From: an uncultured Clostridia bacterium
GTDB taxonomy: Bacteria > Bacillota > Clostridia > UMGS1810
Direction: 5' to 3'
Length of the DNA: 64,000 nt
Assembly (NCBI GenBank): GCA_934463165.1
Contig: CAKSJG010000001.1
Location: 124,001 to 188,000, forward strand
How positions within the stretch are numbered: position 1 is the stretch's first letter; every line of letters begins with the position of its first letter. The position numbers were made by a program, and so were the translations under genes. Of this stretch, positions 7,998-16,186 are shown piece by piece. The notes below the pieces were generated by a model, which saw only the letters and a program-made list of their open reading frames with translations, was not told the origin of the DNA and did no database searches.

Positions 7998-9167
7998 CTA
8001 TTCCTCCTCAATGCATTTAATAATAATATTTACTGCTTTCTTCAAAATATCAAAATCAATATTCAGTGCAGGCAAAAGTCTGATTTTATCCTTTGCAGTT
8101 AAACATAAAATACCGTTTTCAAGGCACTTACCTACTATTTTTTTTGCATCTCCTTTAGGTTTAATTCCAATCATGAGCCCCATACCGCTTACTGATTCGA
8201 CACAATTTGATTTTGAAAATTCGTCTTTGATATATTTCCCCTTTTCATTTACATCTTTCAAAAGTTTTTCATCTATACGCTTAATAATGCTGAGTGCTCC
8301 GGCGCATGATACCGGATTTCCGCCGAATGTTGAACCGTTGTCACCGTAGGAAAATATATTTTTAACTTTGTCGCCCAAGAGAGTCGCACCCAGCGGCAAC
8401 CCGCCTCCGAGTCCTTTTGCTGTAGATACAATATCGGGTGTAATACCGTAGTTCATGTAAGAATAAAGTGCACCGCAGCGACCGTTTCCTGTCTGCACTT
8501 CATCAACTATAAGAATTACGTCGTAATCGTAAGCGTATTGTTCAATTTTTTTTATATATTCATGACTAAGTGTATTTACGCCGCCTTCTCCCTGTATACA
8601 TTCAATCATTATCGCAGCTATGTCGTTTCTTTTTTTCAAAGTGTCTATCTCATCAGTATTTTCTGCATCGATGCTGATAAATCCCGGTGTCAAAGGAGTA
8701 TATAGTTTATGGAAGCAATCCTGTCCGGTTGCAGCCAGAGTTGTAAGAGTACGTCCGTGAAAACTATTTTTCAGCGTTACTATTATATTACGTGTATTGT
8801 CATATTTATCCGATGAATATTTTCTTGCTGCTTTTATCGCACATTCATTTGCTTCTGCGCCGGAATTTGAAAAAAAGATTTTTTTCATTCCGCTTCTTAT
8901 ACATAACTCTTCAGCAAGTTTGGCGCAGGGCTCCGTGTAATACAAATTTGACATGTGCTGTACTTTATTTAGCTGAGAAATAACGGCATCCTTCCATATT
9001 TCATCTGAAATTCCGAATGATGTAACACCGATTCCGGAGCCCATATCAATGTATTCTTTGCCGTCGCTGTCACGGGCAATACTTCCTTTTCCGGATATAA
9101 TTTCAATCGGAAATCTGTTGTATGTGGATGCTACATATTTTTTGTCGATATTTATAATATCATTCAT
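7998..9167 (-). CDS. argD: Acetylornithine aminotransferase
   Basis: A pyridoxal-phosphate class III aminotransferase that converts N-acetylglutamate semialdehyde to N-acetylornithine with glutamate. It has 389 residues, the usual size. The PLP lysine is in STAKGLGGGLPLGA, the cofactor aspartate in IVDEVQTGNGRCG and the phosphate-binding part in SNSGAEANECAIK. It lies between argB and argF with gaps of 6 and 3 bases, so it belongs to the arginine operon. Members of this family sometimes also act in lysine synthesis, which cannot be excluded. Confidence 0.96.
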   Translation of the reverse strand: MNDIINIDKKYVASTYNRFPIEIISGKGSIARDSDGKEYIDMGSGIGVTSFGISDEIWKDAVISQLNKVQHMSNLYYTEPCAKLAEELCIRSGMKKIFFSNSGAEANECAIKAARKYSSDKYDNTRNIIVTLKNSFHGRTLTTLAATGQDCFHKLYTPLTPGFISIDAENTDEIDTLKKRNDIAAIMIECIQGEGGVNTLSHEYIKKIEQYAYDYDVILIVDEVQTGNGRCGALYSYMNYGITPDIVSTAKGLGGGLPLGATLLGDKVKNIFSYGDNGSTFGGNPVSCAGALSIIKRIDEKLLKDVNEKGKYIKDEFSKSNCVESVSGMGLMIGIKPKGDAKKIVGKCLENGILCLTAKDKIRLLPALNIDFDILKKAVNIIIKCIEEE

Positions 9168-9173
9168 TAATAT

Positions 9174-10034
9174 TCACCTCGTAATCATTGTTCCTGCACC
9201 TTCATTGGTTAATATTTCCATAAGTATTGAATGCGGTATTCTTCCGTCGAGAATTGTTACTTTTTTTACTCCTTTATGAATAGCTTCAATACAGCAGTTC
9301 ACTTTTGGAATCATCCCTCCCGAAACGACTGAATCTTTACACAAAATTTCTGCCTCTGTAATTGACAGCTCGGGAATAAGTGTCGACGGGTCGTCTTTAT
9401 CTTTTAAAATACCGTCAATATCTGTAAGCATAATAAGTCTTTCGGCTCTGATTGCGCCTGCAATATATGCAGCTGCCGTATCTCCGTTAATGTTATATGA
9501 GTTTCCCTTTGAGTCACATCCTACGGTTGAAACAACAGGAATATAGCCTTTTTCCAAAAGATCGTTGACAGTTTCAATATTTATTTTTGTTATTTCTCCG
9601 ACATATCCCAGTTTTTCGTTTTTGATTTTAGCTTCGATAAGTTTACCGTCCATTCCTGAAATGCCGATTGCTTTTCCGCCTTTTGTTTCCAGAAGACTGA
9701 CAAGAGTTTTATTGACCTTACCCGCAAGAACCATTTTGACAATATCAACGGTTTCTTTGTCTGTTACTCTGAGTCCGTCGACAAATTCAGCTTTTTTGCC
9801 AAGCTTTTGCATTGTTTCACTGATCTCCGGACCGCCGCCGTGAACAAGCACTACTTTTACTCCTATAAGCCATAAAAGTACAATATCTTCCATTACCTGC
9901 TGCTTAAGCCTTTCGTTTATCATTGCGTTTCCGCCATATTTAATTACCAGAACCTTTCCGTTATATTTTTTTATGTACGGAAGCGCTTGTGTGAGAACCT
10001 CGGCTCTGTCATTATTTGTAAATTCGTCTAACAC
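9174..10034 (-). CDS. argB: Acetylglutamate kinase
   Basis: It phosphorylates N-acetylglutamate, the step after ArgJ/ArgA. The 286-residue amino-acid kinase fold protein shows the ATP-site KYGGNAMI, the substrate loop VLVHGGGPEIS and the GIAVITDIDG-like nucleotide region LTDIDGILKDKDDP. The length and N-terminal helix (LDEFTNNDRAEVLTQALPYI) resemble the hexameric, arginine-inhibited kinases found in organisms using the acetyl cycle with ArgJ. Feedback inhibition by arginine is therefore an inference from family and context. It lies 12 bases after argJ. Confidence 0.96.
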   Translation of the reverse strand: MLDEFTNNDRAEVLTQALPYIKKYNGKVLVIKYGGNAMINERLKQQVMEDIVLLWLIGVKVVLVHGGGPEISETMQKLGKKAEFVDGLRVTDKETVDIVKMVLAGKVNKTLVSLLETKGGKAIGISGMDGKLIEAKIKNEKLGYVGEITKINIETVNDLLEKGYIPVVSTVGCDSKGNSYNINGDTAAAYIAGAIRAERLIMLTDIDGILKDKDDPSTLIPELSITEAEILCKDSVVSGGMIPKVNCCIEAIHKGVKKVTILDGRIPHSILMEILTNEGAGTMITR

Positions 10035-10046
10035 GATAATACCTCC

Positions 10047-11261
10047 TCAAGTACGATAGTCACCGTTAATTTTAACATAGTCATATGTAAGATCACAGCC
10101 CCATGCTATTGATGATACATTTCCGGAATTCAGTGAAATCAAAATGTTTATTTCATTTTCCGAGAGTATTTCTTTTGCTTTTTCTTCAGAAAAATCTATT
10201 CCCGATCCGTTTTTGCAAACATCTATACGGCCTTTTGCAGATTCAAAAGTAACATCAATTTTATTAACATTAACATCGGCGCCGCTGTATCCGATTGCAC
10301 AAAGTACCCTACCCCAGTTTGCATCTGCACCAAACATTGCAGCTTTCAAAAGACTTGAGCATACAACACTTTTTGCAACTTTTTTCGCATTAACAATATC
10401 TGCCGCTCCGCTGACTTTACATTCCAAAAGTTTTGTTGCGCCTTCTCCGTCCGATGCAATCATTCTGCATAAATGAACATTGACTGTATTCAGTGCTTTC
10501 ATAAAGATGTTAAAATCTTCTCCTTCGAAATTTATTTCGTCATTGCCCGCCATTGAATTTGCCATTACAGTCACCATATCATTAGTAGAAGTATCGCCGT
10601 CAATACTTATCATATTAAAGGTGCTTGTTATATCGGCGGAAAGTGCTTTTTTAAGCATTTTCGGTGATATGGCAACATCAGTGGTGATGAAAACAAGCAT
10701 TGTAGCCATGTTCGGATGAATCATTCCGCTTCCTTTGGCAATTCCACCCATGCGGCATACTTTTCCGTTTATTTCAAATTCAACCGCAATGGATTTTTTT
10801 ACGGTATCGGTTGTCATTATAGCGTCGGCTGCATCATCACTGCCGTTATAATTTAATCCGGAAACAAGGTCACTCATTGATTTTTTTATTGGATTTAAGT
10901 CAAGAGGCTGTCCGATAACTCCGGTTGATGCAACAATAATGTCTTTTTCGCTTATATTTAAATTTTCAGCAGTAATTAAACACATTTCTTCGGCAACATC
11001 AATTCCGTTTGCATTGCATGTGTTTGCTATTCCGCTGTTACAAATAATTGCCTGTGCATAACCGTCGGATATGTTGTTTTTCGTTACAAATATCGGCGCT
11101 CCTTTAACAAGATTTGTTGTATAAACGGCTGCAGCACTTGCTCTGTTTTCACTGTAAACAAGAGCAATATCTTTTTTTGTTCGGTTTTTTCTTATGCCGC
11201 AATGTAATCCGTTTGCCTTAAATCCTTTCGGTGCGCATAAACCGCCGTTAATAATATTCAT
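10047..11261 (-). CDS. argJ: Bifunctional glutamate N-acetyltransferase / ornithine acetyltransferase
   Basis: ArgJ transfers the acetyl group from acetylornithine to glutamate, closing the acetyl cycle of arginine synthesis. The 404-residue precursor belongs to the Ntn-hydrolase-like fold that cleaves itself before a threonine. The cleavage motif is visible in KGSGMIHPNMATMLVF, with the new N-terminal nucleophile in ATML. The end YDYVKINGDYRT matches the family. Whether it is bifunctional (also acetyl-CoA dependent) cannot be told from the sequence. There is no argA in this operon, so acetylglutamate priming may depend on ArgJ itself. Confidence 0.96.
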   Translation of the reverse strand: MNIINGGLCAPKGFKANGLHCGIRKNRTKKDIALVYSENRASAAAVYTTNLVKGAPIFVTKNNISDGYAQAIICNSGIANTCNANGIDVAEEMCLITAENLNISEKDIIVASTGVIGQPLDLNPIKKSMSDLVSGLNYNGSDDAADAIMTTDTVKKSIAVEFEINGKVCRMGGIAKGSGMIHPNMATMLVFITTDVAISPKMLKKALSADITSTFNMISIDGDTSTNDMVTVMANSMAGNDEINFEGEDFNIFMKALNTVNVHLCRMIASDGEGATKLLECKVSGAADIVNAKKVAKSVVCSSLLKAAMFGADANWGRVLCAIGYSGADVNVNKIDVTFESAKGRIDVCKNGSGIDFSEEKAKEILSENEINILISLNSGNVSSIAWGCDLTYDYVKINGDYRT

Positions 11262-11264
11262 TAA

Positions 11265-12194
11265 TCATACCTCCGTTATTAAGCCTTTTGTTTCTTCTGT
11301 TCCTAAAATTATATTCATATTTTGTATTGCACTTCCCGATGCACCTTTACCAAGGTTATCAAAACGGGAAATAAGAAGTATTCTGTCATCATTTCCGAAA
11401 ATACTTATTTGCATATCGTCTCTTCCCGAAAATGCCGATGCACTCATAAAACCGTTTTCATCGGAATTACGGTCATAATGAACTGTTTTACAGTTATATA
11501 CCGATGAATAAATTTCTTCTATATCTTTAAATGTACCGTTTAAATCTGATTTAAAGACGGGTACGGTCACTTCCATACCGCTGAAAAACGGTGCTACAAT
11601 CGGGCAAAATATAGGATAATTTTTAATTTTGCATATTTTTTTCATTTCTCCGAGATGTTTGTGATTTTGCGATAAGGCATATTGTCTCGGTCCGTTTAAC
11701 ATTGTATTTACATGACCGGATTCATATTCGGATATCATTTTTTTTCCGCCGCCGGAGTATCCCGTGAGAGAAAAACAAGACAGGTTTGCATCACTTCTAA
11801 GTAATCCGTTTGATACAAGAGGACTTACAAGAGCAATGAAACCGCTTGCGTGACAGCCGGGATTGGCAATACGCTTTGAAGTTTTGATCCTTTCCCTGAA
11901 ATCTGAAATTTCAGGGAATCCGTACGTCCATTCATTGTTGGTTCTGTGGGCTGTTGACGTATCTATTATAACAGTTTTATTGTTGTCAACTAAAGAAACA
12001 GCCTCTTTAGCCGCGTCATCAGGCAAACAGAGAAATGATATATCGGATGTGTTTATTGCATTTTTTCTTGCTTCGGTGTCGTGTCTTAGATTTTCATCGA
12101 TTGTTATTATTTTAATATCTTTTCGCTCAGACAATCTTTCTCGAATTCGAAGCCCTGTTGTTCCCGAACTGCCGTCTATAAATATTTTTGCCAT
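11265..12194 (-). CDS. argC: N-acetyl-gamma-glutamyl-phosphate reductase, short (type 2) form
   Basis: It reduces acetylglutamyl phosphate to the semialdehyde with NADPH. At 309 residues it is of the shorter type 2 family. The Rossmann motif DGSSGTTGLRIRERL is at the N-terminus, and the catalytic cysteine lies in NPGCHASGF at about residue 114. It is the first gene of argC-J-B-D-F and follows a strong promoter flanked by ARG-box-like repeats. The spacing to argJ is 3 bases, so the whole operon is tightly coupled. Confidence 0.95.
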   Translation of the reverse strand: MAKIFIDGSSGTTGLRIRERLSERKDIKIITIDENLRHDTEARKNAINTSDISFLCLPDDAAKEAVSLVDNNKTVIIDTSTAHRTNNEWTYGFPEISDFRERIKTSKRIANPGCHASGFIALVSPLVSNGLLRSDANLSCFSLTGYSGGGKKMISEYESGHVNTMLNGPRQYALSQNHKHLGEMKKICKIKNYPIFCPIVAPFFSGMEVTVPVFKSDLNGTFKDIEEIYSSVYNCKTVHYDRNSDENGFMSASAFSGRDDMQISIFGNDDRILLISRFDNLGKGASGSAIQNMNIILGTEETKGLITEV

Positions 12195-12205
12195 ATTATC
12201 GCCTC

Positions 12206-12308
12206 TTTTGCATAATTATACGCATGGTGTGTTGTTTATGCACATATTATACGCCGAATATCTGTATATTGTCAAGCTTAATAATGTATATTTATGCATA
12301 ATATTCAT
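12206..12308 (-). promoter_or_regulatory. Arginine operon promoter with ARG-box-like repeats
   Basis: On the minus strand TTGACA (12275-12270) and TATAAT (12251-12246) are both perfect consensus hexamers, 18 bases apart, giving a start near 12239. Three related motifs flank or overlap the promoter when read on the plus strand: TGCATAATTATACGCA at 12209-12224, TGCACATATTATAC over the -10, and ATGCATAATATTCAT at 12294-12308. They resemble the ArgR/AhrC operator (TGAATNNNNATTCA-like). Repression by an ArgR protein encoded elsewhere is inferred. Confidence 0.6.
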
Positions 12309-12363
12309 TTTTTCTTAACATCTTATTATTGCATTGTTAATTTTTGAGATGATATATTAATAT

Positions 12364-12422
12364 TTGAAATTATAAAAAATTTCAAAAAATGTATTGACAA
12401 AATAATCCTTTTGTGATAACAT
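12364..12422 (+). promoter_or_regulatory. Promoter of the ABC importer operon, with an upstream inverted repeat
   Basis: TTGACA (12394-12399) and TAACAT (12417-12422) are 17 bases apart, a near-ideal sigma-A promoter with a start near 12430. Directly upstream lies an inverted repeat with 8-bp arms TTGAAATT and AATTTCAA, starting at 12364, a possible operator. The region between this and the arginine promoter holds no gene. Confidence 0.7.
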
Positions 12423-12429
12423 AGAAAAC

Positions 12430-12546
12430 AGATTAGATGAGATTGAAATTGAACAGACTTGACGAGACAGCAAATAGCGCTGAGAATATAAGTTAAGATT
12501 TATTGTTTACTTTTGATCTTGTGTGGTCAAAAGTTTTTTTATTTTT
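12430..12546 (+). promoter_or_regulatory. Structured mRNA leader ending in an intrinsic terminator (candidate attenuator or riboswitch)
   Basis: The leader is about 130 nt. At its end, arms ACTTTTGATC (12509-12518) and GGTCAAAAGT (12525-12534) form a 10-bp hairpin followed by a T-run (12534-12546), directly before the ribosome binding site. A terminator in front of the first gene implies conditional read-through. Upstream, CTTGAC (12458-12463) can pair with GTTAAG (12492-12497) around an inner CAGC/GCTG helix. I recognise no T-box sequence or known riboswitch consensus. A 19-codon ORF (12437-12496) lacks a clear ribosome binding site and runs of any one amino acid. Confidence 0.55.
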
Positions 12547-12561
12547 GAAGGAGAGATCAGA

Positions 12562-13569
12562 ATGATGAGAATGATGAGAATGAGGAAAATGTTAAATAAG
12601 GTTTTGACAGTAGGAACTGCTGTTATTTTTAGTGTAGGGATGCTGAGCGGATGCGGCTCTGATAAGATAGACGAAAGCAATAACACAGCATCTAAGGTGT
12701 TTAAGATCGGTATAACACAGATATCGGATCACCCATCGCTTGACAATTGCAGAAAAGGTTTTATTGAAGGGCTTAAAAACGAGGGGTTTACAGAGGGAGA
12801 AAATATTGAAATAGAATTTGTCGGTGCACAGGATGATATGGCAAAAAATACGCAGATTGCTCAAAAATTTGCCTCTTCCGGAAAAGATCTTGTATGCGGT
12901 ATAGCAACCCCGTCCGCACAGGCACTGTATGCAGCATGTGCCGATAAAAAAATACCTGTTATTTTCAATGCTGTTTCGGATCCTGTTGCTGCTAAACTTG
13001 CAAAGTCAAAAACCGAGGCGCTTGCCGGTGTAAGCGGTGTATCGGATAAACTTCCGGTTGAAGATCAGCTCAAGCTTATCAGAAAAATTCTTCCGGATGC
13101 AAAAAAAATAGGTATTCTCTATTCCACCGGAGAAGCTAATTCGATCAGTACACTCAAGGAATATAAAGAACTTGCAACGAAATATGATTTTGAAATTGTA
13201 GATAAGGGAATATCAAAAAAGGCCGACATTCCCGCAGCTGCAGATGTAGTTTTAAACGAAGTTGATTGCATAACAAATATGACAGATAATACAGTAGTAG
13301 CGTCACTTGCTATAATTCTTGATAAAGCAAATGCAAAAAAGATACCTGTGTTTGGTTCCGAAGAAGAGCAAGTTTCAAACGGATGTATTGCATGCGCCGG
13401 ACTTGACTACGTTCAGTTGGGTATTCAGGCAGGTGAAATGGCCGCAAAAGTTTTAAAAGGTACTGATATATCAACAATACCGTATGAAACAATCACCCAG
13501 AGTAATATTTCTGTAAATGAGAAAGTTGCCGAACAACTTGGAATAAGCATACCCGATGACATTAAATGA
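12562..13569 (+). CDS. ABC transporter substrate-binding lipoprotein (TrpX/COG2984 type)
   Basis: A solute-binding lipoprotein for a three-component importer. ATG 12562 lies 6 bases after AAGGAGAG; an upstream in-frame start at 12523 would fall inside the terminator hairpin and is rejected. The 335-residue product has a positively charged start (MMRMMRMRKML, encoded by a repeated ATGATGAGA), a hydrophobic segment and a lipobox LSGC with the lipidated Cys at 31. The mature part is a two-lobed type 1 periplasmic-binding fold (KIGITQISDHPSLD, GIATPSAQALYAA, IGILYSTGEANS). Relatives bind tryptophan, tyrosine or other small ligands. The ligand here is unknown. Confidence 0.9.
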   Translation: MMRMMRMRKMLNKVLTVGTAVIFSVGMLSGCGSDKIDESNNTASKVFKIGITQISDHPSLDNCRKGFIEGLKNEGFTEGENIEIEFVGAQDDMAKNTQIAQKFASSGKDLVCGIATPSAQALYAACADKKIPVIFNAVSDPVAAKLAKSKTEALAGVSGVSDKLPVEDQLKLIRKILPDAKKIGILYSTGEANSISTLKEYKELATKYDFEIVDKGISKKADIPAAADVVLNEVDCITNMTDNTVVASLAIILDKANAKKIPVFGSEEEQVSNGCIACAGLDYVQLGIQAGEMAAKVLKGTDISTIPYETITQSNISVNEKVAEQLGISIPDDIK

Positions 13570-13600
13570 TACAGTGCATAAATTTTAATAATAATAACAG

Positions 13601-13640
13601 TAAACAATCTGCAAATCGTAATGTATTTGCAGATTGTTTA
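13601..13640 (+). terminator. Intercistronic hairpin between binding protein and permease genes
   Basis: Perfect 16-bp inverted arms (TAAACAATCTGCAAAT and its complement) surround an 8-nt loop. No long T-run follows, so the hairpin more likely stabilises the upstream mRNA or causes partial termination, giving more binding protein than permease. The permease gene ribosome binding site CAGGAG follows 2 bases later. Confidence 0.6.
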
Positions 13641-13656
13641 ATCAGGAGAAGATGAA

Positions 13657-14544
13657 ATGTTAAGTATAGTTATAAGCATATTTGAACAAGGGTTAATATA
13701 CGGTATTATGGCTCTCGGAATTTATATAAGTTATAAAATATTGGATTTTCCGGATCTTTCTGTTGACGGAACGTTTCCGCTCGGAGCAGCTGTAACTGCA
13801 TCGCTGATGATTAAGGGTGTAAATCCATGGCTTTGTATCCCGGTTTCTGCTGTTGCAGGGTGTCTGGCAGGCATGCTTACCGGATTTTTTCATGTAAAAC
13901 TTAAAATTAAGGATTTGCTTTCCGGAATACTTACCATGACAGCGTTATATTCTATCAATTACAGAATTGCCGGTGCGCCGAATCAATTCCTTATGGGTAA
14001 TGATACGGTTTTTACGGTTTTAGATGATGTTCCGTCATATTTAACCGATTACAAATATATAATTATAATTGTTATTGCTGCTTTGATTATGAAATATATT
14101 CTTGATGCATATCTGGCAACAAAATCCGGATTTCTGCTCAGAAGTGTCGGAGATAATGAATCGCTTGTGGTAACTCTTGCACAAAATCCCGGTAAGGTTA
14201 AAGTTATAGGCCTTGCTGTTTCAAATGCATTTGTTGCGGTTTCGGGTTCTCTTGCATGCCAGCGTTCAATGCAGTTTGATATAACCTCCGGAACAGGAAC
14301 ATTGGTTATGGGGCTTGCGGCAGTAATTATAGGTACTACCCTATTTAAAAAAATAAAATTTATGCGTCTTACAAGCGGTGTTCTTATCGGAATGATAATT
14401 TATAAAGCATGTATTACTCTTTCAATAAGCAGCGGAATGGCATCATCTGATACCAATCTTATAATAACAATCTTATTTGTGTTAACACTGCTTATTAACG
14501 ATTTCACCAATGTAAAGGGAAACGGAGGCAAAAAAAATGCTTGA
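13657..14544 (+). CDS. ABC transporter permease (COG4120 type)
   Basis: A 295-residue integral membrane protein with about eight to ten hydrophobic helices, related to branched-chain amino acid permeases and to the permease of TrpXYZ-type systems. The N-terminal YGIMALGIYISYKILDFPDL segment and LSGILTMTALYSINYRIAG are typical. The cytoplasmic coupling loop includes LRSVGDNESLVVTLAQNPGK. It overlaps the ATPase gene by 8 bases (14537-14544), showing coupling. It forms the membrane channel of the importer with the flanking lipoprotein and ATPase. Confidence 0.92.
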   Translation: MLSIVISIFEQGLIYGIMALGIYISYKILDFPDLSVDGTFPLGAAVTASLMIKGVNPWLCIPVSAVAGCLAGMLTGFFHVKLKIKDLLSGILTMTALYSINYRIAGAPNQFLMGNDTVFTVLDDVPSYLTDYKYIIIIVIAALIMKYILDAYLATKSGFLLRSVGDNESLVVTLAQNPGKVKVIGLAVSNAFVAVSGSLACQRSMQFDITSGTGTLVMGLAAVIIGTTLFKKIKFMRLTSGVLIGMIIYKACITLSISSGMASSDTNLIITILFVLTLLINDFTNVKGNGGKKNA

Positions 14545-15310
14545 ACTCTGTAATATAAATAAAACATTCAATAAAGGCACAATAGATGAAAAAAAACTTT
14601 TTACTGATTTTAACATTAAAATCAATGAAAAAGAATTTGTATCTGTTATTGGCAGCAACGGGTCGGGAAAAACAACCATGCTTAATATAATATCGGGCGA
14701 TGTTATGCCGGATAGCGGCTGCGTTACCATAAACGGCAAAGACATTACCAAATCGGCAAATTATAAACGCGCAAAAAATATATCGCGTGTTTTTCAGGAT
14801 CCGTCAAGCGGAACGTGCCCGACAATGACTATATTTGAAAACTTGTCAATAGCAGATAATAAAGGGAAAAGTTTTAATCTGACAAAGGGATTAAATACGG
14901 CGCGAAAGAAATTTTATCAAACACAGCTTGAAACTCTCGGTATGGGGCTTGAAAACAGACTTGGTACTCTTGCCGGAGGTTTATCGGGAGGTCAAAGGCA
15001 GGCTCTTGCACTTATTATGGCAACATTGTCTGAACCTGATATTTTGTTGCTTGATGAACACACAGCGGCACTTGACCCAAAATCTGCCGATATAGTGATG
15101 AATCTTACCGATAAGGTTGTAAAGGATAAAAAAATTACAACAATAATGATAACTCATAACTTAAGATACGCTGCCGAATACGGAAGCAGAACCGTTATGA
15201 TGCATGAGGGAAAAGCAATTCTTGATGTTTCCGGCGAGAAAAAAAATAATAAAAGTATAAATGATTATCTTAAAATATTTAATGAAATAAGCATAGAATG
15301 CGGTAATTAA
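14537..15310 (+). CDS. ABC transporter ATP-binding protein (COG1101 type)
   Basis: The 257-residue ATPase of the importer. Walker A is GSNGSGKTT (39-47), the Q-loop is in VFQDPSSGT, the signature is LSGGQRQAL (149-157), Walker B is ILLLDEHT and the H-loop is MITHNLRYAA. It is the third and last gene of the operon, and a strong bidirectional terminator follows. The set binding protein-permease-ATPase in this order with single permease and ATPase genes is the TrpXYZ-like architecture. Confidence 0.95.
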   Translation: MLELCNINKTFNKGTIDEKKLFTDFNIKINEKEFVSVIGSNGSGKTTMLNIISGDVMPDSGCVTINGKDITKSANYKRAKNISRVFQDPSSGTCPTMTIFENLSIADNKGKSFNLTKGLNTARKKFYQTQLETLGMGLENRLGTLAGGLSGGQRQALALIMATLSEPDILLLDEHTAALDPKSADIVMNLTDKVVKDKKITTIMITHNLRYAAEYGSRTVMMHEGKAILDVSGEKKNNKSINDYLKIFNEISIECGN

Positions 15311-15321
15311 AAATCATGTTA

Positions 15322-15361
15322 AAAAGCAACAAAGTCAGATTTAAATGACTTTGTTGCTTTT
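15322..15361. terminator. Bidirectional terminator between importer operon and mgtC-like gene
   Basis: Perfect 16-bp arms, AAAAGCAACAAAGTCA and its complement, around an 8-nt loop. A-runs and T-runs flank both sides, so it works in both directions between two convergent genes. Confidence 0.9.
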
Positions 15362-15364
15362 AGA

Positions 15365-16045
15365 TTATATAGAATTTATAATTTTACAATCATAATCTAT
15401 TTTATCTATGATATCTTCTTCACAGATATTATCCGGAATCTCAATTGCAATTTTATAACTTTTTAAGTTGTTTTTTGTATCTTTTTTTACTGAACAGTCT
15501 ACAACGGCTATACCGATATCACATAACTGTTTTGTTATTTTTGATTGGTAATCTGGTTCGTTAACATTATCAATGCAAATTGCTTTAAGAGACGGAGTTT
15601 TGAGCCACTTAAAGTTTTTATGGAAAAGCAGCTGTGCAGCTACAACAATAATCATTGAGAAAACAGCAAGGATATACATTCCTGCGCCCATAGCAAGTCC
15701 TATTCCCGATGTTGTCCATATTCCTGCTGCCGTGGTTAACCCGCTGATGGAATTTTTATGAACAAAAATCATTCCGGCGCCAAGGAAACCTATTCCGCTT
15801 ACGACCTGAGCAGCAATTCTTGCACCGTCAGAGCCTCTGAGTCCCATTTCACCGGCTGTTGTGTCGGCAAAGCCGTATTTTGAAATAACCATCATAAGAG
15901 CAGCACCGACAGCTACAAGACAGTGAGTACGTACGCCTGCACTTTTGGATCGGTTGGATCTTTCAACACCGATAAACGCACCGCATACTCCGGCTGCAAT
16001 CACCCTTAAAATTAAAATAAATGAAAAAAGAACAGAACCAAACAT
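15365..16045 (-). CDS. MgtC/SapB family membrane protein
   Basis: A 226-residue membrane protein. The N-terminal half carries the MgtC hallmark: GAFIGVERSNRSKSAGVRTH followed by LVAVGAALMMVIS, then GIGFLGAGMIF and GLTTAAGIWTTSGIGLAMGAG, forming about four or five helices. A soluble C-terminal domain (about 150-226) follows. Family members affect growth at low magnesium and intracellular survival. Transport itself is not established. The gene stands alone between a consensus promoter and a terminator. No magnesium-riboswitch-like leader is present, as the 5' leader is only some 28 nt. Confidence 0.92.
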   Translation of the reverse strand: MFGSVLFSFILILRVIAAGVCGAFIGVERSNRSKSAGVRTHCLVAVGAALMMVISKYGFADTTAGEMGLRGSDGARIAAQVVSGIGFLGAGMIFVHKNSISGLTTAAGIWTTSGIGLAMGAGMYILAVFSMIIVVAAQLLFHKNFKWLKTPSLKAICIDNVNEPDYQSKITKQLCDIGIAVVDCSVKKDTKNNLKSYKIAIEIPDNICEEDIIDKIDYDCKIINSI

Positions 16046-16079
16046 TAATCACATTCCTTTGATAATTTTATAATTATAT

Positions 16080-16108
16080 ATATTACAACATAATATAAAA
16101 AATGTCAA
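16080..16108 (-). promoter_or_regulatory. Promoter of the mgtC-like gene
   Basis: TTGACA (16108-16103) and TAATAT (16085-16080) on the minus strand, 17 bases apart, with a start near 16073. This places the MgtC gene outside the polysaccharide operon. Confidence 0.75.
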
Positions 16109-16152
16109 TGGACAAACAAGTAAAAAATACAGGATTTTTAAGAAAATTGCAA

Positions 16153-16186
16153 ATTTATTCAGAAGTTTAATCTCGTCTGAATAAAT
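16153..16186 (-). terminator. Possible terminator at the end of the polysaccharide operon
   Basis: Arms ATTTATTCAGA (16153-16163) and TCTGAATAAAT (16176-16186) form an 11-bp perfect hairpin overlapping the ugd stop codon. Only a short T-rich tail follows on the minus strand, so strength is doubtful. Confidence 0.4.

Noticed and set aside
12437..12496. 19-codon leader peptide before the importer operon
   Set aside because: No ribosome binding site and no run of one amino acid codon, so classical peptide attenuation is not supported; kept only as part of the leader description.
12430..12546. T-box or known riboswitch
   Set aside because: The leader is too short and I see no conserved T-box, TPP, SAM or ykkC sequences; the element stays unidentified.
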